Source: Chryseobacterium sp. IHB B 17019
GTDB lineage: Bacteria; Bacteroidota; Bacteroidia; Flavobacteriales; Weeksellaceae
Direction of reading: 5' to 3'
DNA length: 64,000 nt
Assembly (NCBI RefSeq): GCF_001456155.1
Contig: NZ_CP013293.1
Location: 1,984,001-2,048,000, forward strand
Under the pieces are notes generated by a model that did not search any database, was not told the origin of the DNA, and saw nothing but the letters and a program-made list of their open reading frames with translations. Of this stretch, positions 56,299-64,000 are shown in pieces. Numbering within the stretch: the stretch's first letter is position 1; every line of letters starts with the position of its first letter. Both the position numbers and the translations under genes were made by a program.

Positions 56299-57426
56299 TT
56301 AAGAGTTAGCCTTATTGCTTTTTCTTTCATTCAGGAAGTCTTCAAGAAAAGCATCAATTTGGCCTTTCGAAATTCCAGGCATACAAATTAAGTGACAGTA
56401 TCCTGATTTTGTCGCCAGCTGCCATTTTTGACATAATACTCCAGACGGCTTTTCGAACAACACGGTAATTGCATTCTCGTTATAATAACTGTCAATATTG
56501 TTCTCAAGGAGCGTTTGATGAGTGTATTTTGCCAAAGAGATACATTCCGATGCTCTTTTCAGCAATCCCTCTTTTCCAAAATGCTTAATAGCGTACCAGA
56601 GAAATACCGAACTAAGTCCATTCCGGGTTCCTGTAATAGTAGAATCTATGGATTCGATATAAGAAATATAATGAGATAAACGCTCTTTATTGTCTTTTTT
56701 AACAACTATGACTCCGCAGGGAATCGGAGATCCTATAAATTTATGCCCGCTGCAAGCTATACTATCTGCACCAGCTGAAAAATCAAATTTTGGAGCTCCC
56801 TCTAACAAAGGAAGATAAGCTCCTGCTAATGCTGCATCACAATGGATATAATGTGACTCCACAAGCAAGCTTTGTACAATGTTTTTGATCTTGGAAATAT
56901 CATCTTTAGCCTCCGTCATGGTACTTCCAATATTCGCAACAATTATAGCAGGAAGATGGCGGTTTTGTTCAATAGCTGAAAATAAATCGTGATAATTGAT
57001 CTCTCCATTTTGGTTAGAACCAATTTCAATAGATTTCATACTTAGCAAACGGATGGATTTTGGTATGCTGTAATGAGATTCAGATGAATAATATACAATG
57101 GCATCAGGATATAATTCTCTGGCCATGTATAAACCATAAAGATTACTTTCACTTCCCCCACTGGTAATATATCCTGAGTAATTATCCTTAGGAGCCTGGA
57201 ACAGATCCGCAAAAAAACCTATAACCTCTCTCTCCATCGTAAATGAGTTTACCCCATAATTACTTTCCATAAAAGGATCTCCCAAATTAAAAAGAGGATA
57301 GCGGAGTAAACTGTGAAGTTCTTCATAATTGAAGTCTGTTGCAAAAGGGTAACCTATTGAAAAGGATGCTTTTTCGGCTACTGAATGCATATATGCATCT
57401 AATATTTCTTTTTTTTGAATAATCAT
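56299..57426 (-). CDS. hdc: PLP-dependent decarboxylase, histidine-decarboxylase-like
   Basis: A 375-residue fold-type I group II PLP decarboxylase. The PLP Lys lies in SIACSGHKFIGSPIPCGVIV near residue 228. Asp in HCDAALAGAYLPLLEG near 200 binds the PLP pyridine N, and His in SSESHYSIPKSIRLLSMKS near 118 stacks on the ring. Length and SGHKFIGSPIPCGV, FADLFQAPKDNYSGYITSGG and TGTRNGLSSVFLWYAIKHFG follow bacterial PLP-type histidine decarboxylases (about 380 residues) closely, so histidine to histamine is the best guess. Other aromatic amino acids are possible. Upstream are 560 gene-free bases. It is followed by the GNAT gene. Confidence 0.85.
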   Translation of the reverse strand: MIIQKKEILDAYMHSVAEKASFSIGYPFATDFNYEELHSLLRYPLFNLGDPFMESNYGVNSFTMEREVIGFFADLFQAPKDNYSGYITSGGSESNLYGLYMARELYPDAIVYYSSESHYSIPKSIRLLSMKSIEIGSNQNGEINYHDLFSAIEQNRHLPAIIVANIGSTMTEAKDDISKIKNIVQSLLVESHYIHCDAALAGAYLPLLEGAPKFDFSAGADSIACSGHKFIGSPIPCGVIVVKKDNKERLSHYISYIESIDSTITGTRNGLSSVFLWYAIKHFGKEGLLKRASECISLAKYTHQTLLENNIDSYYNENAITVLFEKPSGVLCQKWQLATKSGYCHLICMPGISKGQIDAFLEDFLNERKSNKANS

Positions 57427-57987
57427 GATTAATATTTTAATTATAGTTTTTGGACTTGAAATAGTTTTTTCTCATACCTGAAAACTTAAGTAGGCCAAAA
57501 GTCAAAATATAGGAATTTGAAAACTCGGTAAATATTCTTGCTATCTTGTTTATTTTCTTTTAAAGTAATTTTCATTTAAATACTATGATTTATTTATTCA
57601 ACAATATGTGAATAATTTTTTCCAAAAATACACTTTATTTCAAATTATAATTTACATAATTTCAATATGGATTAAAAAAATTAATTAAAAACTGCTTATG
57701 AACTATTTTTTATTAACAAATAAGTCATAATTAGTTAATATTAATAATAGAAACAGCATCACAATAAAACCATAATTAATTGATTATAAATTATTTGCAA
57801 ATATTACTTTTCCCTTAAAAAACTCAATTTTAATAATAGTAGATACTTATATTGTAATAATATAATGCTCTAAAAAAGGGATTATACATAAATATTGACA
57901 TTCAATGTAAATTAATATGTACAAACACTTTCCTTTTCTTGCGGATAATTGATATAGATTTGCACAAGATTAATACTGTTTAATATC
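57427..57987. other. Long AT-rich intergenic region
   Basis: 561 bases without coding character except for the small ORF that follows. AT content is clearly above that of its neighbours, with no strong hairpin. TAGATTTG at 57955-57962 is an exact -7 box directed to the plus strand, but the nearest TTG is only 13 bases upstream of it. I see no complete promoter for the decarboxylase gene. Confidence 0.45.
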
Positions 57988-58161
57988 ATGTCCTTTACAA
58001 CGCCGGAAGAAGACCTTTCATCATTGGAAAACAATGAGCTTTCTGATCTGATAATGGCAGAAATAGAAGTATGTTATGGATTAAGAATTATTCAGAATCA
58101 TCTCTTGGTAAATTTTTATGGCAAAATTAAAACAGGACAATTCTTTATCGTCAAATTTTAA
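57988..58161 (+). CDS. Possible 57-residue small protein
   Basis: ATG 57988 opens a 57-codon frame: MSFTTPEEDLSSLENNELSD at the start, then LIMAEIEVCYGLRIIQNHLL and NFYGKIKTGQFFIVKF at the end. It has an acidic N-terminus and a hydrophobic, basic C-terminus, no signal peptide and no recognised family. A -7 box (TAGATTTG, 57955-57962) lies 25 bases upstream, the main support for expression. It stands alone in a long gap, between the divergent decarboxylase gene and a convergent operon. Confidence 0.4.
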   Translation: MSFTTPEEDLSSLENNELSDLIMAEIEVCYGLRIIQNHLLVNFYGKIKTGQFFIVKF

Positions 58162-58246
58162 ATAATTAATCGGTTGATGTTCAATTTTAAAAGTAATAAT
58201 CTAAAAGCAAATTTGCCTGTAAGCGGATATCAATTTTAAACAAAAA

Positions 58247-58270
58247 AAAATCCCGAATCAACGGGATTTT
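58247..58270 (-). terminator. Terminator of the PIG-L/symporter/DUF2911 operon
   Basis: AAAATCCCG (58247-58255) pairs with CGGGATTTT (58262-58270). On the minus strand the stem is followed by TTTTT, 18 bases past the DUF2911 stop. Confidence 0.88.
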
Positions 58271-58287
58271 AATTTCTCATATTCAAA

Positions 58288-58806
58288 TTATTTTATCTCT
58301 ACGGGAACTGAGATTTTATCCCAATCCATCGTGAATCCATTGCTGTTTACTTTATACATTAAAGTTTCCTGTTTTGCCGGTAAAGCTTTTGTTTTTACAT
58401 CAACACGCAAAGCATCCTTAGATTCCTCATATTTATATGCACCCCATTGTTTTGACTCTTTGTTAAAAATCGCAGTCCATGTTCCGCTTTCTTTAGGGAT
58501 TAAGAAAAAGCTGTATTTACCAGCAGGCAATGATTTACCCTGAACGGTAATGTCTTTATCGGTTTGAAAAGTAGTTGCTTCATTGGCACCCGCACGCCAA
58601 ACTTTGTTATATGCTACCAAATCGCCCCAGATTGTACGTTCCTTAACTGAAGGACTGTTATAGGCTATGGTAATAGTTGCATCCTTAATTTTCCCAGTTG
58701 CAGTAGCCGCAGGGCTCGCAGGTTTTTTAGCTTCCTGTGCAAATGCATTGACTGAAATTGTCATTGCAACTACAACCATAGCAGCAGATTTAATTATTGC
58801 TTTCAT
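58288..58806 (-). CDS. DUF2911 exported protein
   Basis: A 172-residue exported protein: signal peptide [20 protein letters not shown] then AFA before Gln. The DUF2911 core is seen as [20 protein letters not shown] near residue 45, [20 protein letters not shown] near 70, [20 protein letters not shown] near 95 and [20 protein letters not shown] near 117. Members are predicted to be beta-sandwich periplasmic proteins, function unknown. It follows the symporter by 21 bases and ends at the terminator 58247-58270, so it is the last gene of the operon. Confidence 0.9.
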   Translation of the reverse strand: MKAIIKSAAMVVVAMTISVNAFAQEAKKPASPAATATGKIKDATITIAYNSPSVKERTIWGDLVAYNKVWRAGANEATTFQTDKDITVQGKSLPAGKYSFFLIPKESGTWTAIFNKESKQWGAYKYEESKDALRVDVKTKALPAKQETLMYKVNSNGFTMDWDKISVPVEIK

Positions 58807-58827
58807 AAATTTTTATTTTTAATTCTT

Positions 58828-60519
58828 TTACGAAGATAATGCTTTCGGCTTATAAAAAATCAATCCTATTGTAGAAAATATAATGACTGCCGCTGCCCCG
58901 ATTACGTTGAGCCAAAGGAAAGAAACGATATCGAATTGATAAACGGCAATAACCGTAATTTCTGATAAAATTGCAGAAATAAATACATTTGAACCATTAA
59001 TTTTTTTAAAGTAAAAGGCGACAAGGAAAATCCCCAATATCGGGCCGTAGAAAAGAGAACCTAATATATTAACCGCTTCAATAAGGGAACCCATTTGAGT
59101 GGCAAACATGGCTACGCCAATTGAGAATATCCCCCAGGCTAAAGTATGTAAGCGACTGTATCTCAATTCGGTTGCATCATCAGGAGTTTCTTTTTTGAAT
59201 ATCAGATGAACATCTTTTAGTGAACAGGCCGCGAGGGAATTTAAAGCTGCGGAAATTGAGCCCCAGCTGGCCAGAAAAATGACGGCAAACAGTAAGCCGA
59301 TCATTCCTACCGGCAAGGTATTTTTCACGAAATACAGAAAAATATAATTAGTATCCGTTTTCTCCGCATTGTAGTTTGAATGATTGATCGCCTCTTCTAC
59401 CCTACCGTGAAGTGCCTTTACCTGAGCTTGTGTGTTTTTAAAATCCTGAATAGTTTTTGTGAGTTGAGGAGATTGAGTTTCTTTCAATTGTAGAATTTCT
59501 TTCGATTCTGCATTAAATTTCATTTGTAAATTCTGATGCTCTTTTTCAAAAACCGCAGCCTGTTCGGGTTTTGTTTCCTTTAAATGCTGATAAGAGCGTT
59601 CGTTAAAATAAATCGGAGCCGGTTTTAGAGAAAAAAAAGCGAAAAGCAAAGCACCGATCAGGAGGATAGCAAACTGCATCGGAATTTTAACCAAGCCGTT
59701 CAACAGCAAGCCCATTTTTGCATTGGTATTGTCTTTCGCAGTAATATACCTCCCGACCTGACTTTGGTCGGTACCGAAATAAGAAAGTGCAAGGAAAAAA
59801 CCACCAATTAACCCGCTCCAAATATTGTATTTATCTTTCCAGTCAAATTCTGTGGTGATTACATTAAGCTTTCCGGATTTCCCCGCCAGATAAAGCGCAT
59901 CCTTAAAACCAATTCCATTCGGCATATTTTGAATAAGCAGATACCCTGCAAAAGCCATGGTTCCCAGAATAATAAGAAACTGTAGTTTTTGGGTGTGAGC
60001 GATCGCTTTTGCACCGCCGATATAGGTGTAAATCAATAGAATGCCACCTGTTAAAACATTAGTTAAATAAATATTCCAGTTTAAAACGCTTGATAAGATG
60101 ATACTCGGAGCATAAATGCTGATTCCTGTCGATAAGCCTCTGGAAAAAAGAAAAAGCAGTGAAGTGAGTACCCTTGTTTTTTTATCAAAACGGTTTTCTA
60201 AATATTCATAGGCGGTGTAGACATTTAAGCGTTGAAAGATCGGGATGAAAGTAATACAGATAACAATCATCGCCAACGGCAAACCAAAGTAATACTGCAC
60301 AAAACGCATCCCGTCTGTGTAAGCCTGACCCGGCGCCGAAAGAAACGTAATAGCACTTGCCTGCGTTGCCATAATGCCTATAAGTACGATGTACCAAGGC
60401 ATTTTATTATCTGCTTTCAGGTAGGTTTCGTTGCTTTTTTGACCACGACCGATAAATACGCCGTAAACAACCACAGCAACCAATGTAAAAATAAGAACTG
60501 TCCAATCTATTGTACTCAT
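58828..60519 (-). CDS. Sodium:solute symporter (SSS family)
   Basis: A 563-residue inner-membrane transporter of the SSS family, with about 13 membrane segments and Na+-coupled uptake of sugars, amines or acids. Family stretches are GVFIGRGQKSNETYLKADNK near residue 20, FGLPLAMIVICITFIPIFQR near 82, YLENRFDKKTRVLTSLLFLF near 105 and LSYFGTDQSQVGRYITAKDN near 242. Residues about 300-390 form a long charged loop (EQAAVFEKEHQNLQMKFNAE and TKTIQDFKNTQAQVKALHGR) with coiled-coil character. Its ATG overlaps the stop of the 34-residue peptide gene (ATGA), so translation is coupled. Substrate unknown; partner genes suggest a product of the exported deacetylase. Confidence 0.9.
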   Translation of the reverse strand: MSTIDWTVLIFTLVAVVVYGVFIGRGQKSNETYLKADNKMPWYIVLIGIMATQASAITFLSAPGQAYTDGMRFVQYYFGLPLAMIVICITFIPIFQRLNVYTAYEYLENRFDKKTRVLTSLLFLFSRGLSTGISIYAPSIILSSVLNWNIYLTNVLTGGILLIYTYIGGAKAIAHTQKLQFLIILGTMAFAGYLLIQNMPNGIGFKDALYLAGKSGKLNVITTEFDWKDKYNIWSGLIGGFFLALSYFGTDQSQVGRYITAKDNTNAKMGLLLNGLVKIPMQFAILLIGALLFAFFSLKPAPIYFNERSYQHLKETKPEQAAVFEKEHQNLQMKFNAESKEILQLKETQSPQLTKTIQDFKNTQAQVKALHGRVEEAINHSNYNAEKTDTNYIFLYFVKNTLPVGMIGLLFAVIFLASWGSISAALNSLAACSLKDVHLIFKKETPDDATELRYSRLHTLAWGIFSIGVAMFATQMGSLIEAVNILGSLFYGPILGIFLVAFYFKKINGSNVFISAILSEITVIAVYQFDIVSFLWLNVIGAAAVIIFSTIGLIFYKPKALSS

Positions 60520-60620
60520 GCCCAGAATTTAGTAAACAAATAATAAAATACGATCTGCAATACTAATGCAACTGCCAATAGTATGTACCAGGTATTCCAA
60601 TTTTTAAGTTGTTTGTTCAT
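60516..60620 (-). CDS. 34-residue single-pass membrane peptide, coupled to the symporter
   Basis: ATG 60620 begins a 34-codon gene: MNKQLKNWNTWYILLAVALV, then LQIVFYYLFTKFWA. Residues 11-30 form one membrane helix with positive charges before it, so N-in orientation is likely. The ATG shares its A with the PIG-L stop (TGATG), and its own TGA overlaps the symporter ATG (ATGA). This double overlap makes translation coupling almost certain. Small accessory peptides of SSS symporters are known in other bacteria (for example YhdT-like partners of PanF), so a regulatory or stabilising role is inferred. No database family is claimed. Confidence 0.8.
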   Translation of the reverse strand: MNKQLKNWNTWYILLAVALVLQIVFYYLFTKFWA

Positions 60621-63121
60621 CAGTTTTTTTGTGCAGATAAAAAGTTTAAAAATAAACGTGCAGCCCCAACATTTCCCGCAGGCAGCTGTCTGAAAAATGC
60701 CAACGGTGTATAAATAAAATTACCCTTCCCGTATTGGGCATATAAAGTTGATCCCTGCAGAGGCGCTTCATCCGTATCGTGCATTTCAAAAAGCGGCTCA
60801 TACGCTGCATCCCATTGATCAGGAAAATAGGCGCCACGCTCCTGTACCCAACCGTTAAAATCATTTGCGGTAATTTTATTTGGAAAATTCAGTAATTTAT
60901 GATTTGGATTTAAAAATTTAACCTCAGCATTTTCTTCGGTAACGCGTTTATTGGCAATACTGAAATTGTACATCCCCAATTGGTCAACTGTTGTATCCTG
61001 ATTGGTGTTATACTGCATCACCAGATTACCACCGCCTTTTACATAAGACCATAAAAAGGGCATCCAGCGTCCTAACTTTTTCTCTGTGTTATTGGCACGA
61101 ACACCAAGCACGATGGCATCATATTGCGATAGCTTATTCTGACTACCGTTTGCGCCGGATTCATCTAAGTTGCCATAAAAATCCTCGTCTTTCAGGACAT
61201 CTACCTGAATACCTGCAATGCGTAAGAACTCGGGAATGAAATCGCCCGCACCTTGTATGTAACCTACTTTTTTAACCTTTGCCTGAATATCACCTTTCAT
61301 TACGGTTACCGTTGCAGGCGCAAAATATTGTAAGGAAGGTAAATGCGGGTACTGAATTAATACCTGTTTTTTATTATAAGTTACTCCATCTGCAACATAA
61401 TTTGCATCCAATTGCAAACGAGCAGAATGTATTGAGGCAAGCTTAGTTTTTGGAATAACATAATCGATGGTAAAATCTTTTCCACTGATCGAATTTAAAT
61501 CAGCGCCGCCTAATTGTTCTCCGTTATACATCAGATTTACTTTACCATTACTGAACTGTTTGTTGGAATTAATCTTAAAATTTAAACTCAAATGTAAATC
61601 TGCATTTTCTTTAACTAAATAAAGAGGCTGTGTAAATTTCAGTTCCAATGCAGGAACAATGCGCAAGGCTTCGACCACATCACCACGCACAGGATCTAAT
61701 TTCTTGAAAGATAAAGGAAGTTTAACCTGAAACTTCTCTGAACCGATTCTTAAGCCAAGCAAAACATTCAGTGGTGATTCTGCCTCAGGCAAACCGACTA
61801 AAGTATCATTTGGAACAGAAAAAGTTGCTGCATTCGTGGCTGGCTTTGCTAACCAGTAAGGTTCTGTGAGTGCATCAGCAGGAATCTGAATGTCATGCTG
61901 AATGGTAATTAAAGAATCTTTTGATAGTTTTCTGTTGAAGTTTTCTGACTTGCTTAACCAGTTTACATTTTCTAAAACGACAGGATCTGTAGCTCTGGAG
62001 ACCAGATTTAACCTGAAATTGTAATGATCCCCGGCAACAGCTTCAGCCTGATTGGTAACTGCCTCGCCCATAAACCCGGCACAGCTTAAAATGATATTGT
62101 CAAGAGATTTAATTTTATCCCTTTTCAGGTCTGTATCTTTTAACGCCATTATCTTTTTTCGCAAAACGAGCAAAGCAGGTAAGCTATGGTCTGGATTATT
62201 GAAATTGAAAGCGGAAATAATTTTATCCAATGACTGGTCGATATCAGCGTTTCCTTTTGCAGTCCATGTTTTAACTACTCCATCAAAAAGTGTTGCTTTG
62301 GCAGGCTCGCCAATAACGTGGGCAAAATATTCAGTTCGTATCCCGGCTACAGACTGTGTTCCCGCACCCTGGCTTTTATGTAAACTTCTGCTTAATCCTG
62401 CCAATTCACCATAGCCCATTCCCAGTTGCGCATCATATTGCCCAACGGTAACTTTCAATTGATTTTCCGCTGTCGTATTAACTCCACCAAATCGGAAAGT
62501 ATTCCATAACACGCGTTTTGGCTGCCATACATTAACATACTTTAGTTGATCTGGAAAAGCCGTTTTATCACCTGCCAGCTTAAAAGCTTTTTCCGCAACC
62601 ACAGCCGAAGCCGCATGTTGTCCGTGTCCTGCCGCAGCAGTAGGAGGAAAACGACAAATGATCACATCAGGACGGAATTTACGGATTACCCAAACTACAT
62701 CAGCTGTAATACTGTCTGCATTCCATTGTTTAAAGGTATCGGTGGTATTTTTAGAGAACCCGAAATCAATCGCCCGGGTAAAAAACTGTTGAGCACCGTC
62801 TAATTTTCTTGCCTCTAAAAGCTCATGTGTTCTGATTAAACCTAATGCAGCACCTTGTTCTGTCCCTAATAAATTCTGACCACCATCACCTCTGGTTAAA
62901 GATAAATAGCCTGTTTCTACATTTTGGTCATTGATTAACCAGGAGAGTAATCCTGTATTTTCATCATCGGGATGAGCCGCAAGGTATAAAACTTTCGGAA
63001 TATTTTTGAGGGTTTTGAGTTCGCGATAAATTTCAGATGATTTTGTGGGCCGAACCTGTTGAGCCGAACAAAAAACCGCATAAAAGCCAAGGATAAATAC
63101 AATGAATACTTTTTTGAACAT
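60620..63121 (-). CDS. Exported PIG-L/LmbE-family deacetylase with C-terminal extension
   Basis: An 833-residue exported protein. Signal peptide MFKKVFIVFILGFYAVFCSA, then Gln. The LmbE/PIG-L Zn2+-deacetylase domain is residues 40-300: the zinc site begins LYLAAHPDDENTGLLSWLIN near residue 52 and continues with TAAAGHGQHAASAVVAEKAF near 165, which carries the further His. The middle (about 350-640) has NEW3-like beta-sandwich units. The C-terminal 190 residues are of glutamine-amidotransferase/ThuA-like type (YDAIVLGVRANNTEKKLGRW). The family removes N-acetyl groups from GlcNAc or related sugars. Export makes a cytosolic thiol-synthesis role (BshB) unlikely. Start ATG 63121 is fixed by the promoter at 63141-63169. 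First gene of the operon. Confidence 0.88.
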   Translation of the reverse strand: MFKKVFIVFILGFYAVFCSAQQVRPTKSSEIYRELKTLKNIPKVLYLAAHPDDENTGLLSWLINDQNVETGYLSLTRGDGGQNLLGTEQGAALGLIRTHELLEARKLDGAQQFFTRAIDFGFSKNTTDTFKQWNADSITADVVWVIRKFRPDVIICRFPPTAAAGHGQHAASAVVAEKAFKLAGDKTAFPDQLKYVNVWQPKRVLWNTFRFGGVNTTAENQLKVTVGQYDAQLGMGYGELAGLSRSLHKSQGAGTQSVAGIRTEYFAHVIGEPAKATLFDGVVKTWTAKGNADIDQSLDKIISAFNFNNPDHSLPALLVLRKKIMALKDTDLKRDKIKSLDNIILSCAGFMGEAVTNQAEAVAGDHYNFRLNLVSRATDPVVLENVNWLSKSENFNRKLSKDSLITIQHDIQIPADALTEPYWLAKPATNAATFSVPNDTLVGLPEAESPLNVLLGLRIGSEKFQVKLPLSFKKLDPVRGDVVEALRIVPALELKFTQPLYLVKENADLHLSLNFKINSNKQFSNGKVNLMYNGEQLGGADLNSISGKDFTIDYVIPKTKLASIHSARLQLDANYVADGVTYNKKQVLIQYPHLPSLQYFAPATVTVMKGDIQAKVKKVGYIQGAGDFIPEFLRIAGIQVDVLKDEDFYGNLDESGANGSQNKLSQYDAIVLGVRANNTEKKLGRWMPFLWSYVKGGGNLVMQYNTNQDTTVDQLGMYNFSIANKRVTEENAEVKFLNPNHKLLNFPNKITANDFNGWVQERGAYFPDQWDAAYEPLFEMHDTDEAPLQGSTLYAQYGKGNFIYTPLAFFRQLPAGNVGAARLFLNFLSAQKN

Positions 63122-63140
63122 TTGAATTTGCTTTGCGGGG

Positions 63141-63169
63141 CAAATATAAGTAATTCGTTTTTCTTTCAA
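63141..63169 (-). promoter_or_regulatory. Promoter of the PIG-L/micropeptide/symporter/DUF2911 operon
   Basis: On the minus strand TTG (63167-63169), 18 bases, then TATATTTG (63141-63148), a full match. Transcription would begin near 63134, about 13 bases before ATG 63121. This excludes the longer frame that starts at 63187. Confidence 0.8.
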
Positions 63170-63295
63170 CCTTAAAAGAAAAAGCACTTAGCTACTCCAA
63201 ACATTCTATTATATTATTTGTAAAATCTTGTGAAGGTAAAAGACAACCGAAGTAAAGATCAACTATTTCAACTTCGATTCATGTTTAATTATAGA

Positions 63296-64000
63296 TCACT
63301 CACTTTTTAAAATAAAGGAAAAGCTAGAACCAAATCCCAATTCACTTTCCACCAAAATTTCGCCACCCTGAGCTTTTATAAATTGCTGACTGATGCTTAG
63401 TCCCAAGCCAGTCCCCTCTTTTTTTGAACCAGGAATTTTAAAATATCTGTCAAAAACTTTTTCAATATATTTCTTGTCTATTCCGCATCCATAGTCTTTT
63501 ACGGAAAATCTTACCCTGTCATTTTCATTTTGGACATCGATCTCAATATCTGAATTTTCATAAGAGTACCGAATGGCATTTGACAATAAATTATTAAGAA
63601 CCCAGGATGTTTTTTCACTGTCTGCAAGAACTGTGGTAAGCCCTTCTTCTATATTTATTTTAAGTTGAATCTGTTTTTGATCTAATGTTGTTTTATTAGC
63701 ATTTACGGCATATTCTATGATATTCCGAATGTCTGAGGATTGTATATTAAGTTGGATAGAGCCGCTTTCAAGCTGGGTAATATTTAGTAATTCTCCTGTA
63801 ATTTTCAAAAGACGGTCAGAATCTTCTTTAATTCCGGTTATCAGATTTTTCTGCTCATCATTAAGATTTCCTATTTTCTCATTTTCAAGAAGCTGGAGCC
63901 CCATTTGTATGGATGAAATAGGCGTTTTGAATTCATGGGAAACTGTTCCCAGGAAATTGGTTTTGGCCAAATCAAGCTCTTTAAAAGGGGTGATATTTCT
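63296..64000 (-). CDS. Sensor histidine kinase (N-terminus beyond window)
   Basis: C-terminal 234 residues of a two-component kinase; the frame is open to the right edge, so sensor and linker are missing. HisKA with TVSHEFKTPISSIQMGLQLL (phospho-His in SHE) follows a linker RNITPFKELDLAKTNF. ATPase motifs are LNNLLSNAIRYSYEN (N box), DYGCGID (G1), KVFDRYFKIPG (F) and GTGLGLSISQQF (G2). All key residues are present. Signal and partner regulator cannot be seen. The AKTNFLGTVSHEFKTP core resembles kinases near kdp genes in related bacteria, but that is weak. Confidence 0.93.
   Translation of the reverse strand, partial: RNITPFKELDLAKTNFLGTVSHEFKTPISSIQMGLQLLENEKIGNLNDEQKNLITGIKEDSDRLLKITGELLNITQLESGSIQLNIQSSDIRNIIEYAVNANKTTLDQKQIQLKINIEEGLTTVLADSEKTSWVLNNLLSNAIRYSYENSDIEIDVQNENDRVRFSVKDYGCGIDKKYIEKVFDRYFKIPGSKKEGTGLGLSISQQFIKAQGGEILVESELGFGSSFSFILKSE

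Noticed and set aside
60232..60543. Plus-strand 103-codon frame opposite the symporter start
   Set aside because: Shadow of the symporter coding sequence with unlikely amino-acid composition.
63122..63187. Longer start for the PIG-L protein at 63187
   Set aside because: The promoter TTG-N18-TATATTTG lies within this extension and the signal peptide begins at 63121.

Overview
The window reads as chromosomal DNA of an AT-rich member of the Bacteroidota, most likely a Chryseobacterium-like flavobacterium (genus assignment is inference). Support: SusC/SusD pair, type IX secretion (T9SS) sorting domain, MG2-type alpha-2-macroglobulin, RHS proteins with a DUF6443-like N-terminus, promoters matching the Bacteroidota pattern TTG-N(16-20)-TAnnTTTG, and signal peptides that almost all end just before Gln. 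Most genes are on the minus strand. There is one tRNA gene, no rRNA and no CRISPR array.

Layout. 1-5.6 kb: purine synthesis (purL, cut by the left edge, and purB) with an exported WG-repeat protein between them. 5.7-8.0 kb: secreted S15/CocE-type hydrolase and a small exported protein. 8.1-17.5 kb: a polysaccharide utilisation locus (susC, susD, a GH144/glycoamylase-like lipoprotein, an exported esterase-like hydrolase and a GH3 beta-glucosidase), whose gaps carry several palindromic repeats. GH144 plus GH3 suggests beta-1,2-glucan as substrate. 17.7-29.2 kb: housekeeping and small stress-type genes (DUF4197, DUF493, ArsC-like, deoxynucleoside kinase, glutaminyl cyclase, Na+/H+ antiporter, bestrophin, and a run of SRPBCC/VOC/DUF1569 genes). 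29.4-42.6 kb: an exported thrombospondin-type-3-like protein, a 1,949-residue alpha-2-macroglobulin-like protein, a UbiA-like/recF/DUF721 operon, a Gcr-type membrane protein, MtgA and an ABC-type binding lipoprotein. 42.66-44.2 kb: tRNA-Arg followed by decayed primase and serine-recombinase fragments and an XRE regulator, i.e. the scar of a mobile element. 44.3-53 kb: a T9SS/RHS operon with one frameshifted gene and a small membrane protein overlapping the RHS end. 53-55.6 kb: AT-rich accessory genes, including a ParB-like protein and a probable gene remnant. 55.6-57.4 kb: a histidine-decarboxylase-like PLP enzyme with a GNAT. 58.2-63.2 kb: a translationally coupled operon of exported PIG-L deacetylase, a 34-residue membrane peptide, a sodium:solute symporter and DUF2911. 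63.3 kb to the right edge: the C-terminal part of a sensor histidine kinase.

The least ordinary parts are the exported deacetylase/micropeptide/symporter operon, the T9SS-RHS operon with its possible toxin/immunity end, the alpha-2-macroglobulin with a SusC-like insertion, the tRNA-Arg element scar, and the repeat-filled gaps of the glucan locus, including an 8-nt coding repeat that could allow phase variation of the GH144 enzyme. No search was run; family names come from recognised motifs.
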